Assembly (NCBI GenBank): GCA_002319885.1
Contig: DCFT01000183.1
Location: 1-64,000 of the forward strand
Source: Bacteroidales bacterium UBA1797
GTDB lineage: Bacteria > Bacteroidota > Bacteroidia > Bacteroidales > VadinHA17
Direction of reading: 5' to 3'
Length of the DNA: 64,000 bases
Part shown: positions 44,514-54,600 of the stretch, piece by piece
Layout of the letters: each line of letters begins with the position of its first letter
Position numbering within the stretch: position 1 is the first letter of the stretch
Made by a program: the position numbers and the translations under genes
Notes under the pieces: model-generated
Database searches by the model: none
What the model saw: only the letters and a program-made list of their open reading frames with translations
Told to the model about the DNA's origin: nothing

Positions 44514-47500
44514 ATGATGACCGGCAATTTTTTGCACCATAGCAAGAGAATTCTTTTTTGTTTGCTGATATTTGGTTTTAGCAGTATTCTGGTGCTAGCC
44601 CAGACTAGCCTTTCAGGTGATATCAGCATTAAAAATCCATCTACACATGTTGTCACAATTGGTGTTGACAGGGTAACAGTGGATGATACTACTGGTTTTC
44701 GTGCGAATGATACTATTTTGTTAATCCAGATGCAGGGTGTCAAGATTCTTACATCTTCGGGTTATGGAACATTTGGAGGTAAGCTGGGAGAGCCGGGAAT
44801 GCACGAATTCCTGATAATACAAAGTGTTACTGTGTCACCGGCCAAGGAGATTGTATTCAGGAACAATATTCTTCAGACTTATGATCCGCTGGGTAATGTC
44901 CAGATAGTGAGAGTGCCATATTATAACAATGCAACTGTTACATCAAAACTTACATGTTCTGCATGGGACACTTTAAAGAAATCGGGAGGTGTAATTGCAT
45001 TGATAATTGGCAGAAAGCTTACTCTTAATGCAGATATTGATGTCTCAGGATTAGGATTCAGAGGGGGTTACGATGCTCAGGGAGATGGCATATGCAGGAG
45101 TACCAATACGGCTCTTTACGGACTGGAATATTATCCGCAGAGCAATAGTAATGCTGGTTATAAAGGAGAAGGAGTGGCAAACTATTCTTCTGATCTGAAT
45201 CAACCGCTTGGTTTAAACTTTATGAAAGGGCAAGGTTTTAACTGGACCGGAGGCGGTGGAGGAAACGGAAGATATTCAGGAGGAGGTGGAGGATCGAACC
45301 GGGGTTCAGGTGGTGCAGGAGGATATGAAGAAAATTCATGTGTTCCTATTATTCAGTGGCCTGGTGGTGAAGGTGGACTTACTGCGGATGATAATTCTCT
45401 TCCAAACAGAATTTATATGGGTGGTGGTGGCGGAGCGTCAACCAGACCAGCAACTGAATCTTTCTCATATGGTGGAAACGGTGGAGGAGTGGTTATTATT
45501 GTTGCTGACTCAATAGTTGGAAACGGACACAATATACTTGCAAACGGCAGCAATGGAGGAACCATAACAGGTCTTGGGGGGTCAGGAGGAGGAGGTGCAG
45601 GAGGATCAATTGCGCTTTCATTAAGTAGTTATAGTTCGGAACCTTTGAATCTTTCTGTTTCCGGGGGAGATGGTGGTGATAATCCCGACAATGGTTACGG
45701 AGAAGGCGGCGGCGGCGGCGGTGGATTATTATACCTGAGCAAAGGTATTACCACCGAGCCGGTAACAACCAATGTAAACGGAGGGACTTCCGGGAAAAAT
45801 CCTGGTTCTGGTGGTGAAATAAGGCCAAAGTTTAAAGCAATTCTAAACGGTTTCCTTTTTAATTCAATCAGTTCTTCTATAACCGGTACTCATGTAGATT
45901 CGGTATGTTCAAACATGGTGCCTCCAAAAATTAAAGGTACTATACCAGTAGGAGGAGTCCGCCCTTATACCTACCTGTGGGAGAAAAGTTATGATCAGAC
46001 CACCTGGACTCAGGTTGGTACTCTTGTTGATTCAATTTCTTATACACCTCCCGCCACACCTGAAGTTGCAACAGTTTATTTCAGGAGAACAGTTACAGAT
46101 TCTTCCCCCACGCCTATGGTTGATGTGAGTAAACCTGTTGAAATTATTGTTCAGCCTTTCATCAAGAATAATATAGTGGGGAATTCGGATACAATCTGTT
46201 ATGGACAGGATCCCCCTGCCTTTACATCCCAGGCAACCCTCCAGGACGGGAATGGAATATATAGTTTTAACTGGGGTGTCAGCCTGAATAACAGCTTATT
46301 TACTGTGCCGGTGAATTCTCATAATGCAGAGGGATATACACCTCCAGCTGCCCTTAAAATTACTTCATGGTACAGACGCACTGTGTCTTCAGGAAGATGC
46401 ATTGATTCCTCGGCAGTTGTTAAAATAACTGTTCTTGATACAATAGCAAATAATAACATTCTGAATTCACCTCCGGATATTTGTTTCGGATCGACATTTA
46501 CCAACCTACAGGGATCAACTGCTTCTACTTCTCCTGATCCGCTCAAAGGTGGCGATGGATCTTATATTTTCAAATGGGAGAGTAATATCAATGGTTCAGG
46601 GTGGGGAACTGCCACGGGAGCCAGTGATGCATCGGGTTATGATCCTGCGGAACTGCCTGTCCAGAGGATTCCTTTTAACCAATATATCTTCCGTCGCGTT
46701 GTTTATTCAGGAAGTAACAATGTGTGCGTATCAGTAAGTGATACAGTCCTTCTGAAAGATTTTCCTGTTATAACAAATAATACAATATCCGGAGTACCTG
46801 CAATTTGTTCTGGTTCTGCACCGGCCAGTATTATCGGAACTACTGAGCCGGCTCTTTCCGGTGGAAATACAAGCTATAATTTTACATGGCAGGATAGTTC
46901 AAAAATTCATGATTGGGCATTTATTACTGGAGCAACAAGCCCTGATTATCAATCAGGCACTCTTACTGATACAACCTGGTACAGACGGATTGTGACATCT
47001 ACATGTACGGATATCAGCAATAAAATAAGAGTTGTTGTTCATAAGCCTATATTGAATAATATTATATCAGTTACCGGAGGGGGCACTTCTGAAACACTTT
47101 GCAATAGCCAGCAGCCAGGGAACCTGATTGGTTCAACAGATATTACTGGTGGTACGGGTGGCAGTTACCTTTTACAATGGAAATATTCGCTTGATAATAT
47201 TGTGTTTACGTCCGTACCTTCAGCGGGAACAGGTGCTGATTATCAGCCACCACCACTTACAGCGCCTACCTATTTTATCAGGGAAGTCTCTTCCGGTGCC
47301 TGTACGGTCAATAGCGATACAATAACAGAAACAGTTCTTCCGACAATAACAAACAATACAATATCTGGTACAGCTGAAGTTTGTTATAGCCTTGTACCTG
47401 ATCCAATTACCGGACCAACTCCTGAAGGGGGATCGGGTATCTATAATTATACATGGTGGCAGAGTACTGACGGAGGGGTCACTTTCTCAGCAGCAACAGG

Positions 47501-48185
47501 CACAAATACCTCGCCAACCTATCAGCCTCCGGCTTTATTTACCAGTACAAAATACGAACGGATTGTTACTTCAGGTTTAAATGATTGTTGCACAAGCACT
47601 TCAAATATTTTTGATATAGCGGTTGACCCGTTACCCGGAGTTCCATATGCGGGTCCTGATACAACAATATACTCTGTAGATAAAATATACCACATGAAAG
47701 CCCTTATGCCAGAATCTCCTGATACCGGGATGTGGACAATTCTCGACAATACAAATGGTTCCGCTACTTTTGATGATAATACGAAAAATAATACGATTGT
47801 CAGGAATCTTTCAGTAGGGCAAAATTCATTTTTATGGACTTTGACCAGGGGCAAATGCACTTTGAGTGATTCAGTATATATAGAATTATTGAACACTTTT
47901 TATCCTCAGGGTTTCTCTCCAAACGGAGATGCATGGAATAATACATTTGTGATTGAAGGATTAAATCTCGAAGATAATTATGTGGATCTTAGTATTGTTA
48001 ACGGAGCCGGTTCAGAAGTCTTTAAGACTTCCAACCGTAACGGTCAGATATGGACTGACTGGGATGGAAAGAATTCCACAGGGCTCGATCTGGCAGAAGG
48101 CACATATTATTACCTGCTGAAAATAACCTCCAAGACAGGCAATGTTTATAAAAAAAGCGGATTTATTATCCTTAAAAGATATTGA
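44514..48185 (+). CDS. T9SS type B secreted giant protein: Gly-rich region, six Ig-like repeats, gliding-type C-terminal domain
   Basis: 1223 residues. A signal peptide ends LVLAQ (about residue 30). Residues about 245-404 are glycine-rich (runs such as GGGGGNGRYSGGGGGSNRG). Then six repeats of 85-105 residues span about 459-1043. Each begins NN.ISG..xICxGxxP and contains GGxxxYxYxW, YxPP and YRRxVxSGxC; these are Ig/PKD-like modules with paired cysteines. The end is a CHU_C/gliding-motility C-terminal domain (FSPNGD at 1134-1139; WDGKNSTGLDLAEGTYYYLL; final KKSGFIILKRY), the type B signal for the type IX secretion system. It is likely a surface adhesin or structural protein. The next gene encodes a PorP/SprF partner. 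Confidence 0.88.
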   Translation: MMTGNFLHHSKRILFCLLIFGFSSILVLAQTSLSGDISIKNPSTHVVTIGVDRVTVDDTTGFRANDTILLIQMQGVKILTSSGYGTFGGKLGEPGMHEFLIIQSVTVSPAKEIVFRNNILQTYDPLGNVQIVRVPYYNNATVTSKLTCSAWDTLKKSGGVIALIIGRKLTLNADIDVSGLGFRGGYDAQGDGICRSTNTALYGLEYYPQSNSNAGYKGEGVANYSSDLNQPLGLNFMKGQGFNWTGGGGGNGRYSGGGGGSNRGSGGAGGYEENSCVPIIQWPGGEGGLTADDNSLPNRIYMGGGGGASTRPATESFSYGGNGGGVVIIVADSIVGNGHNILANGSNGGTITGLGGSGGGGAGGSIALSLSSYSSEPLNLSVSGGDGGDNPDNGYGEGGGGGGGLLYLSKGITTEPVTTNVNGGTSGKNPGSGGEIRPKFKAILNGFLFNSISSSITGTHVDSVCSNMVPPKIKGTIPVGGVRPYTYLWEKSYDQTTWTQVGTLVDSISYTPPATPEVATVYFRRTVTDSSPTPMVDVSKPVEIIVQPFIKNNIVGNSDTICYGQDPPAFTSQATLQDGNGIYSFNWGVSLNNSLFTVPVNSHNAEGYTPPAALKITSWYRRTVSSGRCIDSSAVVKITVLDTIANNNILNSPPDICFGSTFTNLQGSTASTSPDPLKGGDGSYIFKWESNINGSGWGTATGASDASGYDPAELPVQRIPFNQYIFRRVVYSGSNNVCVSVSDTVLLKDFPVITNNTISGVPAICSGSAPASIIGTTEPALSGGNTSYNFTWQDSSKIHDWAFITGATSPDYQSGTLTDTTWYRRIVTSTCTDISNKIRVVVHKPILNNIISVTGGGTSETLCNSQQPGNLIGSTDITGGTGGSYLLQWKYSLDNIVFTSVPSAGTGADYQPPPLTAPTYFIREVSSGACTVNSDTITETVLPTITNNTISGTAEVCYSLVPDPITGPTPEGGSGIYNYTWWQSTDGGVTFSAATGTNTSPTYQPPALFTSTKYERIVTSGLNDCCTSTSNIFDIAVDPLPGVPYAGPDTTIYSVDKIYHMKALMPESPDTGMWTILDNTNGSATFDDNTKNNTIVRNLSVGQNSFLWTLTRGKCTLSDSVYIELLNTFYPQGFSPNGDAWNNTFVIEGLNLEDNYVDLSIVNGAGSEVFKTSNRNGQIWTDWDGKNSTGLDLAEGTYYYLLKITSKTGNVYKKSGFIILKRY
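45705..45722 (+). repeat. GGC trinucleotide tract in the Gly-rich region
   Basis: Five GGC units and one GGT encode six glycines in frame. Slippage would change repeat number by whole codons. It is the most GC-rich spot of an otherwise AT-rich window. Confidence 0.6.
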
Positions 48186-48226
48186 TGACACAGTTTTTTA
48201 AACAATTTTATTTTGATAATAAACGA

Positions 48227-49192
48227 ATGAATAAGGTAAAGGTAGTTTTCTCTTTTCTTTTTCTTTCATTCTTTGCAAGTGTTCCGGGTCAGGCAATTCC
48301 CGATTCAACAGGAATCAGTCTTGGATATCCGGTCTATAGTCAGTACCTTCAGAACGGATTGCTGATCAATCCTGCCTATGCCGGTTCGAGAGGCTCTCTT
48401 AGTGCATTTTTATCATACAGGATGCAATGGATGGGAATTCAGGATGCTCCTGTATTTCAATCATTATCTCTTAATACTCCATTGAAAAATGATAAGGTTG
48501 GTTTGGGTTTGATGGCCAAGTTCATGCAATTCGGATTTACCAAATCGCAAAGTATTTATGCAAGTTATGCATATAGGATAAACCTGGAAAAAGGTAAGAT
48601 TTCCTTTGGGCTTAAAGCAGGATTCGACCGTTCAAATACCAATTACTCAGGCATACTTACTACTACAATGAATGATCCGGTCTTCACTACTAATGAGAAG
48701 CCATATTTCCTTCCCAATTTTGGGGCCGGGGTTTATTATGTAAGCAATAAATTGTTTGCCGGGCTTTCAATACCTGCTTTCCTTAATTATAAGAAAAATA
48801 CTTCGACAGGGTCTGTCGAGGCACATCACAGCGTTAATGAGTATGATCTTATCTTTTCAGGAGGAGGCCTTATTACTTTTTCCCAGGCTTTGAAGTTTAA
48901 GCCTTCCGTACTCATTGATTATTCCCTTGATAAAACTAAAAAGCTAACACAGTTAGATATAAACGGTAATTTTATTTTCGGTGACCTGATCTGGGTAGGT
49001 GGATCATGGAGAACATCTGAACAGGTGGTGGTAGGGATACTTCAGGTTCAGCTTAACCCGCAACTTATGTTCGGATTCTCTTACGATTATCCTATTGGCA
49101 GAATGAGCTCCTATTCAAATGGATCCACGGAGTTTATTGTACGATATGAGTTCGGATATAAAGTGAGCGCAGCTAATCCAAGGTATTTCTGA
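48227..49192 (+). CDS. PorP/SprF family type IX secretion membrane protein
   Basis: 321 residues from MNKVKVVFSFLFLSFFASVPGQA, a good signal peptide. An ATG at 48185, overlapping the upstream stop by one base (TGATG), would add 14 residues and indicates coupling either way. Family hallmarks follow: YPVYSQYLQNGLLINPAYAGSRGSLSAFLSYRMQWMGIQDAP and SLNTPLKNDKVGLGL. PorP/SprF proteins are outer-membrane barrels that hold or secrete type B T9SS substrates; those encoded directly after a type B gene usually serve that substrate. The C-terminal strands end VRYEFGYKVSAANPRYF. Confidence 0.93.
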   Translation: MNKVKVVFSFLFLSFFASVPGQAIPDSTGISLGYPVYSQYLQNGLLINPAYAGSRGSLSAFLSYRMQWMGIQDAPVFQSLSLNTPLKNDKVGLGLMAKFMQFGFTKSQSIYASYAYRINLEKGKISFGLKAGFDRSNTNYSGILTTTMNDPVFTTNEKPYFLPNFGAGVYYVSNKLFAGLSIPAFLNYKKNTSTGSVEAHHSVNEYDLIFSGGGLITFSQALKFKPSVLIDYSLDKTKKLTQLDINGNFIFGDLIWVGGSWRTSEQVVVGILQVQLNPQLMFGFSYDYPIGRMSSYSNGSTEFIVRYEFGYKVSAANPRYF

Positions 49193-49194
49193 TA

Positions 49195-50631
49195 ATGGGG
49201 AAAAGAATTTTTTATATAATTTTTATTCTGATACTGATAACTTCTGCATCACTTAAGATCTATGCACAAACGCCGTCAATATATGAAGTTAAAAGAATGC
49301 CGTTCAATATAAACGGTTTTAATAATATATCACCTGTCATTTTCAAAGATGGTATTGTATTTTGTTCCGACAGGCGGTTCAGCGCATTTGAGGACCGCAC
49401 TGCTTTCGACGGTCGACGGCTGTATAATATTTATATGGTAGAAAAAAAAGACAGCACGGATTTCGGAAAGCCTGTACTATTAAAAAGTGAAAGGAGTAAT
49501 AAATTTAACAGTGGTCCTTTGTGCTTTGCACCTGATGGTAAAACCGTCTATTTTACAAGTGAAGTTGAAACAGGTAAACTGGCGACCAATAGGAACTTTA
49601 AGAATCACAGTGGTATATTTATTGCTGATCTCTCAGGAACTGATCTTGTATCTCTTAAACCTTTCAAATATAATGATCCGGGTTTTGACATTGGTCAACC
49701 CTCTGTCAGCAAGGATGGAAAATACATTTTTTTCGCATCAGATATGCCGGGAGGAAGCGGTGGATCTGATCTGTATTATTGTGAATTAATAAATGGTGAA
49801 TGGGCTGCACCTGTAAATCTAGGACCCAAAGTTAATTCACAAGGTACTGAAAACTATCCATTTATGCATCCTTCAGGAAGATTATATTTTACTTCTGACA
49901 GGCCTGGAGGACCTGGGAAACTCGATATCTATTATACCACATTAACCAATGGTTCCTGGGATGATCCCGTATTAATACCTGAGCCAATAAATTCTTCTTC
50001 TGATGATTTTGCTTTTGTTGCAGACGCCGATCTTCAGAAAGGTTACTTTTCTTCCAACAGGAGCAGGGAAGATGAAATCTATGAATTTTCTTCCACAATA
50101 ATCAGAAAAACAACATGTGACACTTTGGAAGAGAACAATTACTGTTATCGCTTCTTTGAAGAGAATGCTCTGAAATATGATACATTACCATTCCGTTATG
50201 ACTGGAGATTCGGAGATGGAGACAAAGCAACAGGTCCCGATGTTATACATTGCTTTAAAAACCCCGGAACTTATAATGTTCAGCTTGATGTGACCAATCT
50301 TATTACCAAGGCAGTAAGTTACAACGAAAAGTCAGAAACGGTTGTTGTAACAGAAATTGAACAACCTTATATATCGTCACCCGACAAGATCAATGCAAAC
50401 CGGCTGATCACGCTTAGTGCCGATAGTACTAATCTTCCAGGATGGAAAATAACCCAGTATTACTGGAACTTTGGCGACGAAACAATCGCTATCGGAAAAG
50501 ATGTCCAAAAAAGTTATCGTAAAGCCGGAAATTTCAATATTCAGCTTATTATAACAGGAGAGCCTGAACCAGGAGGCAAACCTAAAGAAGCCTGTATCTC
50601 AAAAAATATTATTGTTATGCCTAATCCGTAA
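49195..50631 (+). CDS. PD40 beta-propeller plus PKD-domain secreted protein (PorE-like without OmpA domain)
   Basis: 478 residues with a signal peptide (ASLKIYAQ). Residues about 30-300 hold WD40-like/PD40 repeats (GPLCFAPDGKTVYFTSE, QPSVSKDGKYIFFASDMPGG, YPFMHPSGRLYFTSDRPGG, GYFSSNRSREDEIYEF). Two PKD domains follow (YDWRFGDGDKATGPDVIHCFKNPGTYNVQLDV; YYWNFGDETIAIGKDVQKSYRKAGNFNIQLII). T9SS PorE proteins combine PD40 repeats with an OmpA peptidoglycan-binding domain; that domain is absent here. The gene starts 2 bp after the PorP/SprF gene. It is probably periplasmic or outer-membrane associated and acts with that protein. Confidence 0.82.
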   Translation: MGKRIFYIIFILILITSASLKIYAQTPSIYEVKRMPFNINGFNNISPVIFKDGIVFCSDRRFSAFEDRTAFDGRRLYNIYMVEKKDSTDFGKPVLLKSERSNKFNSGPLCFAPDGKTVYFTSEVETGKLATNRNFKNHSGIFIADLSGTDLVSLKPFKYNDPGFDIGQPSVSKDGKYIFFASDMPGGSGGSDLYYCELINGEWAAPVNLGPKVNSQGTENYPFMHPSGRLYFTSDRPGGPGKLDIYYTTLTNGSWDDPVLIPEPINSSSDDFAFVADADLQKGYFSSNRSREDEIYEFSSTIIRKTTCDTLEENNYCYRFFEENALKYDTLPFRYDWRFGDGDKATGPDVIHCFKNPGTYNVQLDVTNLITKAVSYNEKSETVVVTEIEQPYISSPDKINANRLITLSADSTNLPGWKITQYYWNFGDETIAIGKDVQKSYRKAGNFNIQLIITGEPEPGGKPKEACISKNIIVMPNP

Positions 50632-50658
50632 TACCGAAAATAACTAATTTTGAAGTTA

Positions 50659-51663
50659 ATGAAATTGAAAAAATCAAAATTTAAAATACTCTTAATACTC
50701 TATTTTCTCGGGTTTTCGATGTTTACCAGAGTATCCGGACAACCAGTCCCGGGTAAAGACGAAAATATTCCCTTCCTGGTTACTTTTGGGAAAGACGGTA
50801 AAACATCCTGGGGCGACTATGATTTTCACCAGGTATTTTTCTTCAGCATACTGAAAGATTACACAAAGCCATTTTATATAAGAGTTTTTGATCCCGATTG
50901 TGGTGGAGAAAATGACGAAATACAAGGGGTGTTCGATACTAAGACCATGTTCTCTGTATATGGAGGTAAAGGCGTGGATCCTGAGGTAAACCCTGAATCA
51001 AGAGGTTTATTGAAAGGGTTGAATTACAAATCAGGTAACTTATTGGCATCAAGGATTTTTGGGAATGAAGCCAGATACGACAACAATTACTATACGTTTG
51101 GTCCTTTTAATCCATCGGAAGGAGACTTTAATACCAAATGGAACAGTTACATGTTTAAAATTGTTTGCGAGGGCATAAGTGGTGATGATGGTAATCTTTA
51201 TAAATATTTTCTGAGCAGTGATCCTGACAACAATATTCCAATAGAAGGAGCAAATGCATTTACTTATGCATATCATTTCAGGATGTGGAATGATTTTAAA
51301 AGTGTTTCACATATATATCCATATATTGATACCGGAACAGTATATATCAGGCAGAGTAATTTCGACTGGGATAATGACGGCACTATTTTAGTTGTTTCCA
51401 GATATAAACAAGGAATACAGATCCCAATATCAAATGAAGACAACTGGGTCACCTCAAATATCCCTATTGAACCACCAGAAGTGGGTTCTTCACTTGATTT
51501 TCAGTTTCATAAACGACAGGATGAGCTGGTAAAAAATAATAACGTTGTGATTACTTTGGAGAACCAGAGGGGAGATAATTTAAAGTTCTACAGTTCGCCA
51601 ATCGGAGGTGTACCTATTTATCAGCCTCAAATGCGTGTTGAAAAAGTGAAGCCAAAAAAATAA
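50659..51663 (+). CDS. Secreted protein of unknown function in the T9SS-linked run
   Basis: 334 residues from the ATG at 50659; a TTG 9 bases earlier is less likely. A signal peptide ends near SGQPV. The mature part has no motif I can name. Notable stretches are FYIRVFDPDCGGENDE (calcium-like acidic loop and Cys), KTMFSVYGGKG, NPESRGLLKGLNYKSGNLL and a beta-rich C-terminal half. It may be a jelly-roll type beta-sandwich. It lies between the PD40-PKD gene and the propeller-SpoIIE gene with gaps of 27 and 12 bp, so it is very likely a component of the same envelope system. Confidence 0.7.
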   Translation: MKLKKSKFKILLILYFLGFSMFTRVSGQPVPGKDENIPFLVTFGKDGKTSWGDYDFHQVFFFSILKDYTKPFYIRVFDPDCGGENDEIQGVFDTKTMFSVYGGKGVDPEVNPESRGLLKGLNYKSGNLLASRIFGNEARYDNNYYTFGPFNPSEGDFNTKWNSYMFKIVCEGISGDDGNLYKYFLSSDPDNNIPIEGANAFTYAYHFRMWNDFKSVSHIYPYIDTGTVYIRQSNFDWDNDGTILVVSRYKQGIQIPISNEDNWVTSNIPIEPPEVGSSLDFQFHKRQDELVKNNNVVITLENQRGDNLKFYSSPIGGVPIYQPQMRVEKVKPKK

Positions 51664-51675
51664 GTGAAACCTGAA

Positions 51676-54600
51676 ATGAGATGTATTATCAACTTTAAAA
51701 TATTAATCAGCACCATAGGGTTCTTGTTGATATTTTCATTCCTGTCGAGCGGTCAGTCTTACAGTTATCTGAATTACGGAACTGAAAGGAATATCCCTAA
51801 TGGTTTTGTATATACTATTTCCCAGTCAAGTGATGGTTTCCTCTGGGTTGGAACTGCCAGCGGCTTATCGCGGTTTGATGGTTATAATTTTTTCCCGGTT
51901 CAATATCCCGATTCCGCTTCCGGACGATATCCTACAAGATGCCTGAAAGATAAGCGAGGTACACTGTGGTTCGGATTCAGCGACGGTTCCATAATGTATG
52001 AGAAAAATAATAAACTGATCCTTGTTCCTGTTTCCAATACCAGAAGCATAAGCGACCTTATTGAAGGTCCCGATGGACTGGTTTATGCTGTACCACAGGG
52101 TAAAGCCATTTATTCAATTAATCCTATAAAACCTGAAGAAATACGTACTTATCCTGTTCCAATTGAATCAGCGTTGTTTTCAGCTTCTTTCATAAATACG
52201 AATAGTTTGCTTATTGGCACCCAGGAGAATCTCCTGGTTTGTAAACTGGAGAAAGATTCAGTTTCGGTGGTTACTGTTATTAAAGGGGTGGATTCTTATG
52301 GTGTAACAGCAGTCTATAAAGTTGATGGTGGTTCCAGATTTATCGTCGGAACCGATGACGATGGTTTATTTCAACTGAAAGTTTCTGATAATAGTTTTAA
52401 TCTTACACGTATTCCCGACCATCCCGAATTCAACACACTGAAAGTTCAGTCTATCACCAGTGGTTCTGACAGCTCCATATGGGTTTCTACTTCCGGTTCG
52501 GGTGTCATTCAGTTTGATTCCTCAGATAATTCTGAAAAAGTGAATTCTGTGAAGAACTTCAATTTAAACTCAGGGCTCCCTGGCAATGATGTAAGAACAG
52601 TATTTCAGGACGCAGAAGGTAATTACTGGTTCGGTTTATATGGTGAAGGTATTTCAATGCTTGCCTCCTATTCAATGGGGTTTTATTTACCTGGGAAGGA
52701 TTCGCACGAAAACAATATAATTTATATTAAGAATATTGATAATAATATTCTGCTTGGCACTCCTTTCGGATTCCACATTTTTAGTCCGGTTTCCGGCAAA
52801 TCCCTTTCTTACACTGAACTCACAAAACAGGTTGGGCAGGCTGAAATCAAGTCCTTTCTTCTTGACGATGAAAAGAATCTTTGGATTGGAACAGGAGGAA
52901 ACGGACTGTTTGTGAGAAATATTCAGGGCTCAGTGAAACGATTTTTCAGGTCAGGCGATTCGGGCGAAGATGATATAAAAGATATTGAGATGGATGTCAG
53001 AAATATATGGCTGGCAACAACCAATGGTGTTATTGTACTGGATAAAAAGGGTAATCTCATAAAGAAATTTGATATAAACTCCGGACTGCCACATAACAGT
53101 ATAAATAAAATTTTACTCGGCAGGAATGGAGAAGCTTATATTGGTACAGAGAGCGATAAATTGTTTAAAATCGACAGCGATTTTAATATTAGTGCCGGGA
53201 AAGCCACTATGACCGGAAGCACAAGGAACCGTGTTCTATCTATTTCACAAAGCAGTGATGGCACTGTTTGGGCCGCTACTGAGGGGAATGGGATATTTAA
53301 ATTTCGTAACGATTCAATCTCATGCTTTAACAGAAGCAATGATTTAATGTCAAATTATTGTTACAGTATTCTTGCTGATGAAGACAAGGATATATGGGTT
53401 GGGCATACCAAAGGTTTCTCGAGGATTAATGAAAGCACGGGAACAGTCAGAATATATGGAACTGATTTTGCTAAAGGCGGAGTATGTAATACAGCAGGCA
53501 TTTTTGAGTCATCCGATAAGAAATTGTTCATAGGTACTACGGAAGGACTAATAATATATGACCTGTTAAAGGAAAAAAAGAAATCAATTGGTCCGTTCAG
53601 TAATATAAATGAAATAGAAATTAATGATGTAATGTATCCTTACCAGCCATCATTTATTCTTCCATATAACAGATATAAGATCAAAATTTATTATTCAGGT
53701 ATTTATTTCAGTGAACCTGATAAAGTTTACTATAGTACTATTCTCAATAATTTCGATCTCGACTGGAGCAAGATGAATAATTCCCGGGAGGCAATGTATA
53801 ATCTTAGCGATGGCAAATATAAATTCAGTATGATATCGGTGAATGAAGAGGGGTTATCACAGGGTACTCCGGTATCTTTCAGTATTTTGATCAAAAAACC
53901 ATTTTACAGAACCTGGTGGGCCATTCTGCTTGAACTATGTATTTTAACAGGTATTGTGATTCTGATAATAAGGCAAAGGGAAAAATCGCAAAAAAAGATT
54001 CAGGATTACCTTGAAAAAGAACTTGAAGCCAGGACTAGTGTTGTTATGAAGCAGAAGGGAGAAATAGAACTTCAGAATATTGAGATCACCGATAGTATAA
54101 ACTATGCAAAACGGATACAAACTAGTATCCTACCCGATATTAATAAACTGAAAGACACCTTTAAGGATGCATTCATTATGTTTTACCCGAGGGACATAGT
54201 TAGTGGTGATTTTTACTGGTTTGATAAAGTTGAAGAGGATAAGTTTATTTTAGTATGCGCCGATTCAACAGGGCATGGGGTCCCTGGCGCATTTATGTCA
54301 ATGATTGGTTCTACTCTGCTTCAGGATATTGTTACAAGGAAGAGAATATCAAAACCGTCGGAAATTCTTAGTCTCCTCGACAAGCAGATTTTTTCCACCC
54401 TTAACCAGAATGTGGAATTAGGTGTCTCCAACGACGGTATGGACATGGTGGTTTGTGAAATTAATATATCAACACGACATATCAGGTTTGCTTCCGCTAT
54501 GCGCCCTGTTATACTTGTACTCGATGGTGAACCATTATATATTAAAGGTAACAGATCGTCAGTAGGTGGTGAATCGGTGATTGAGAAATTCTTTGATGAT

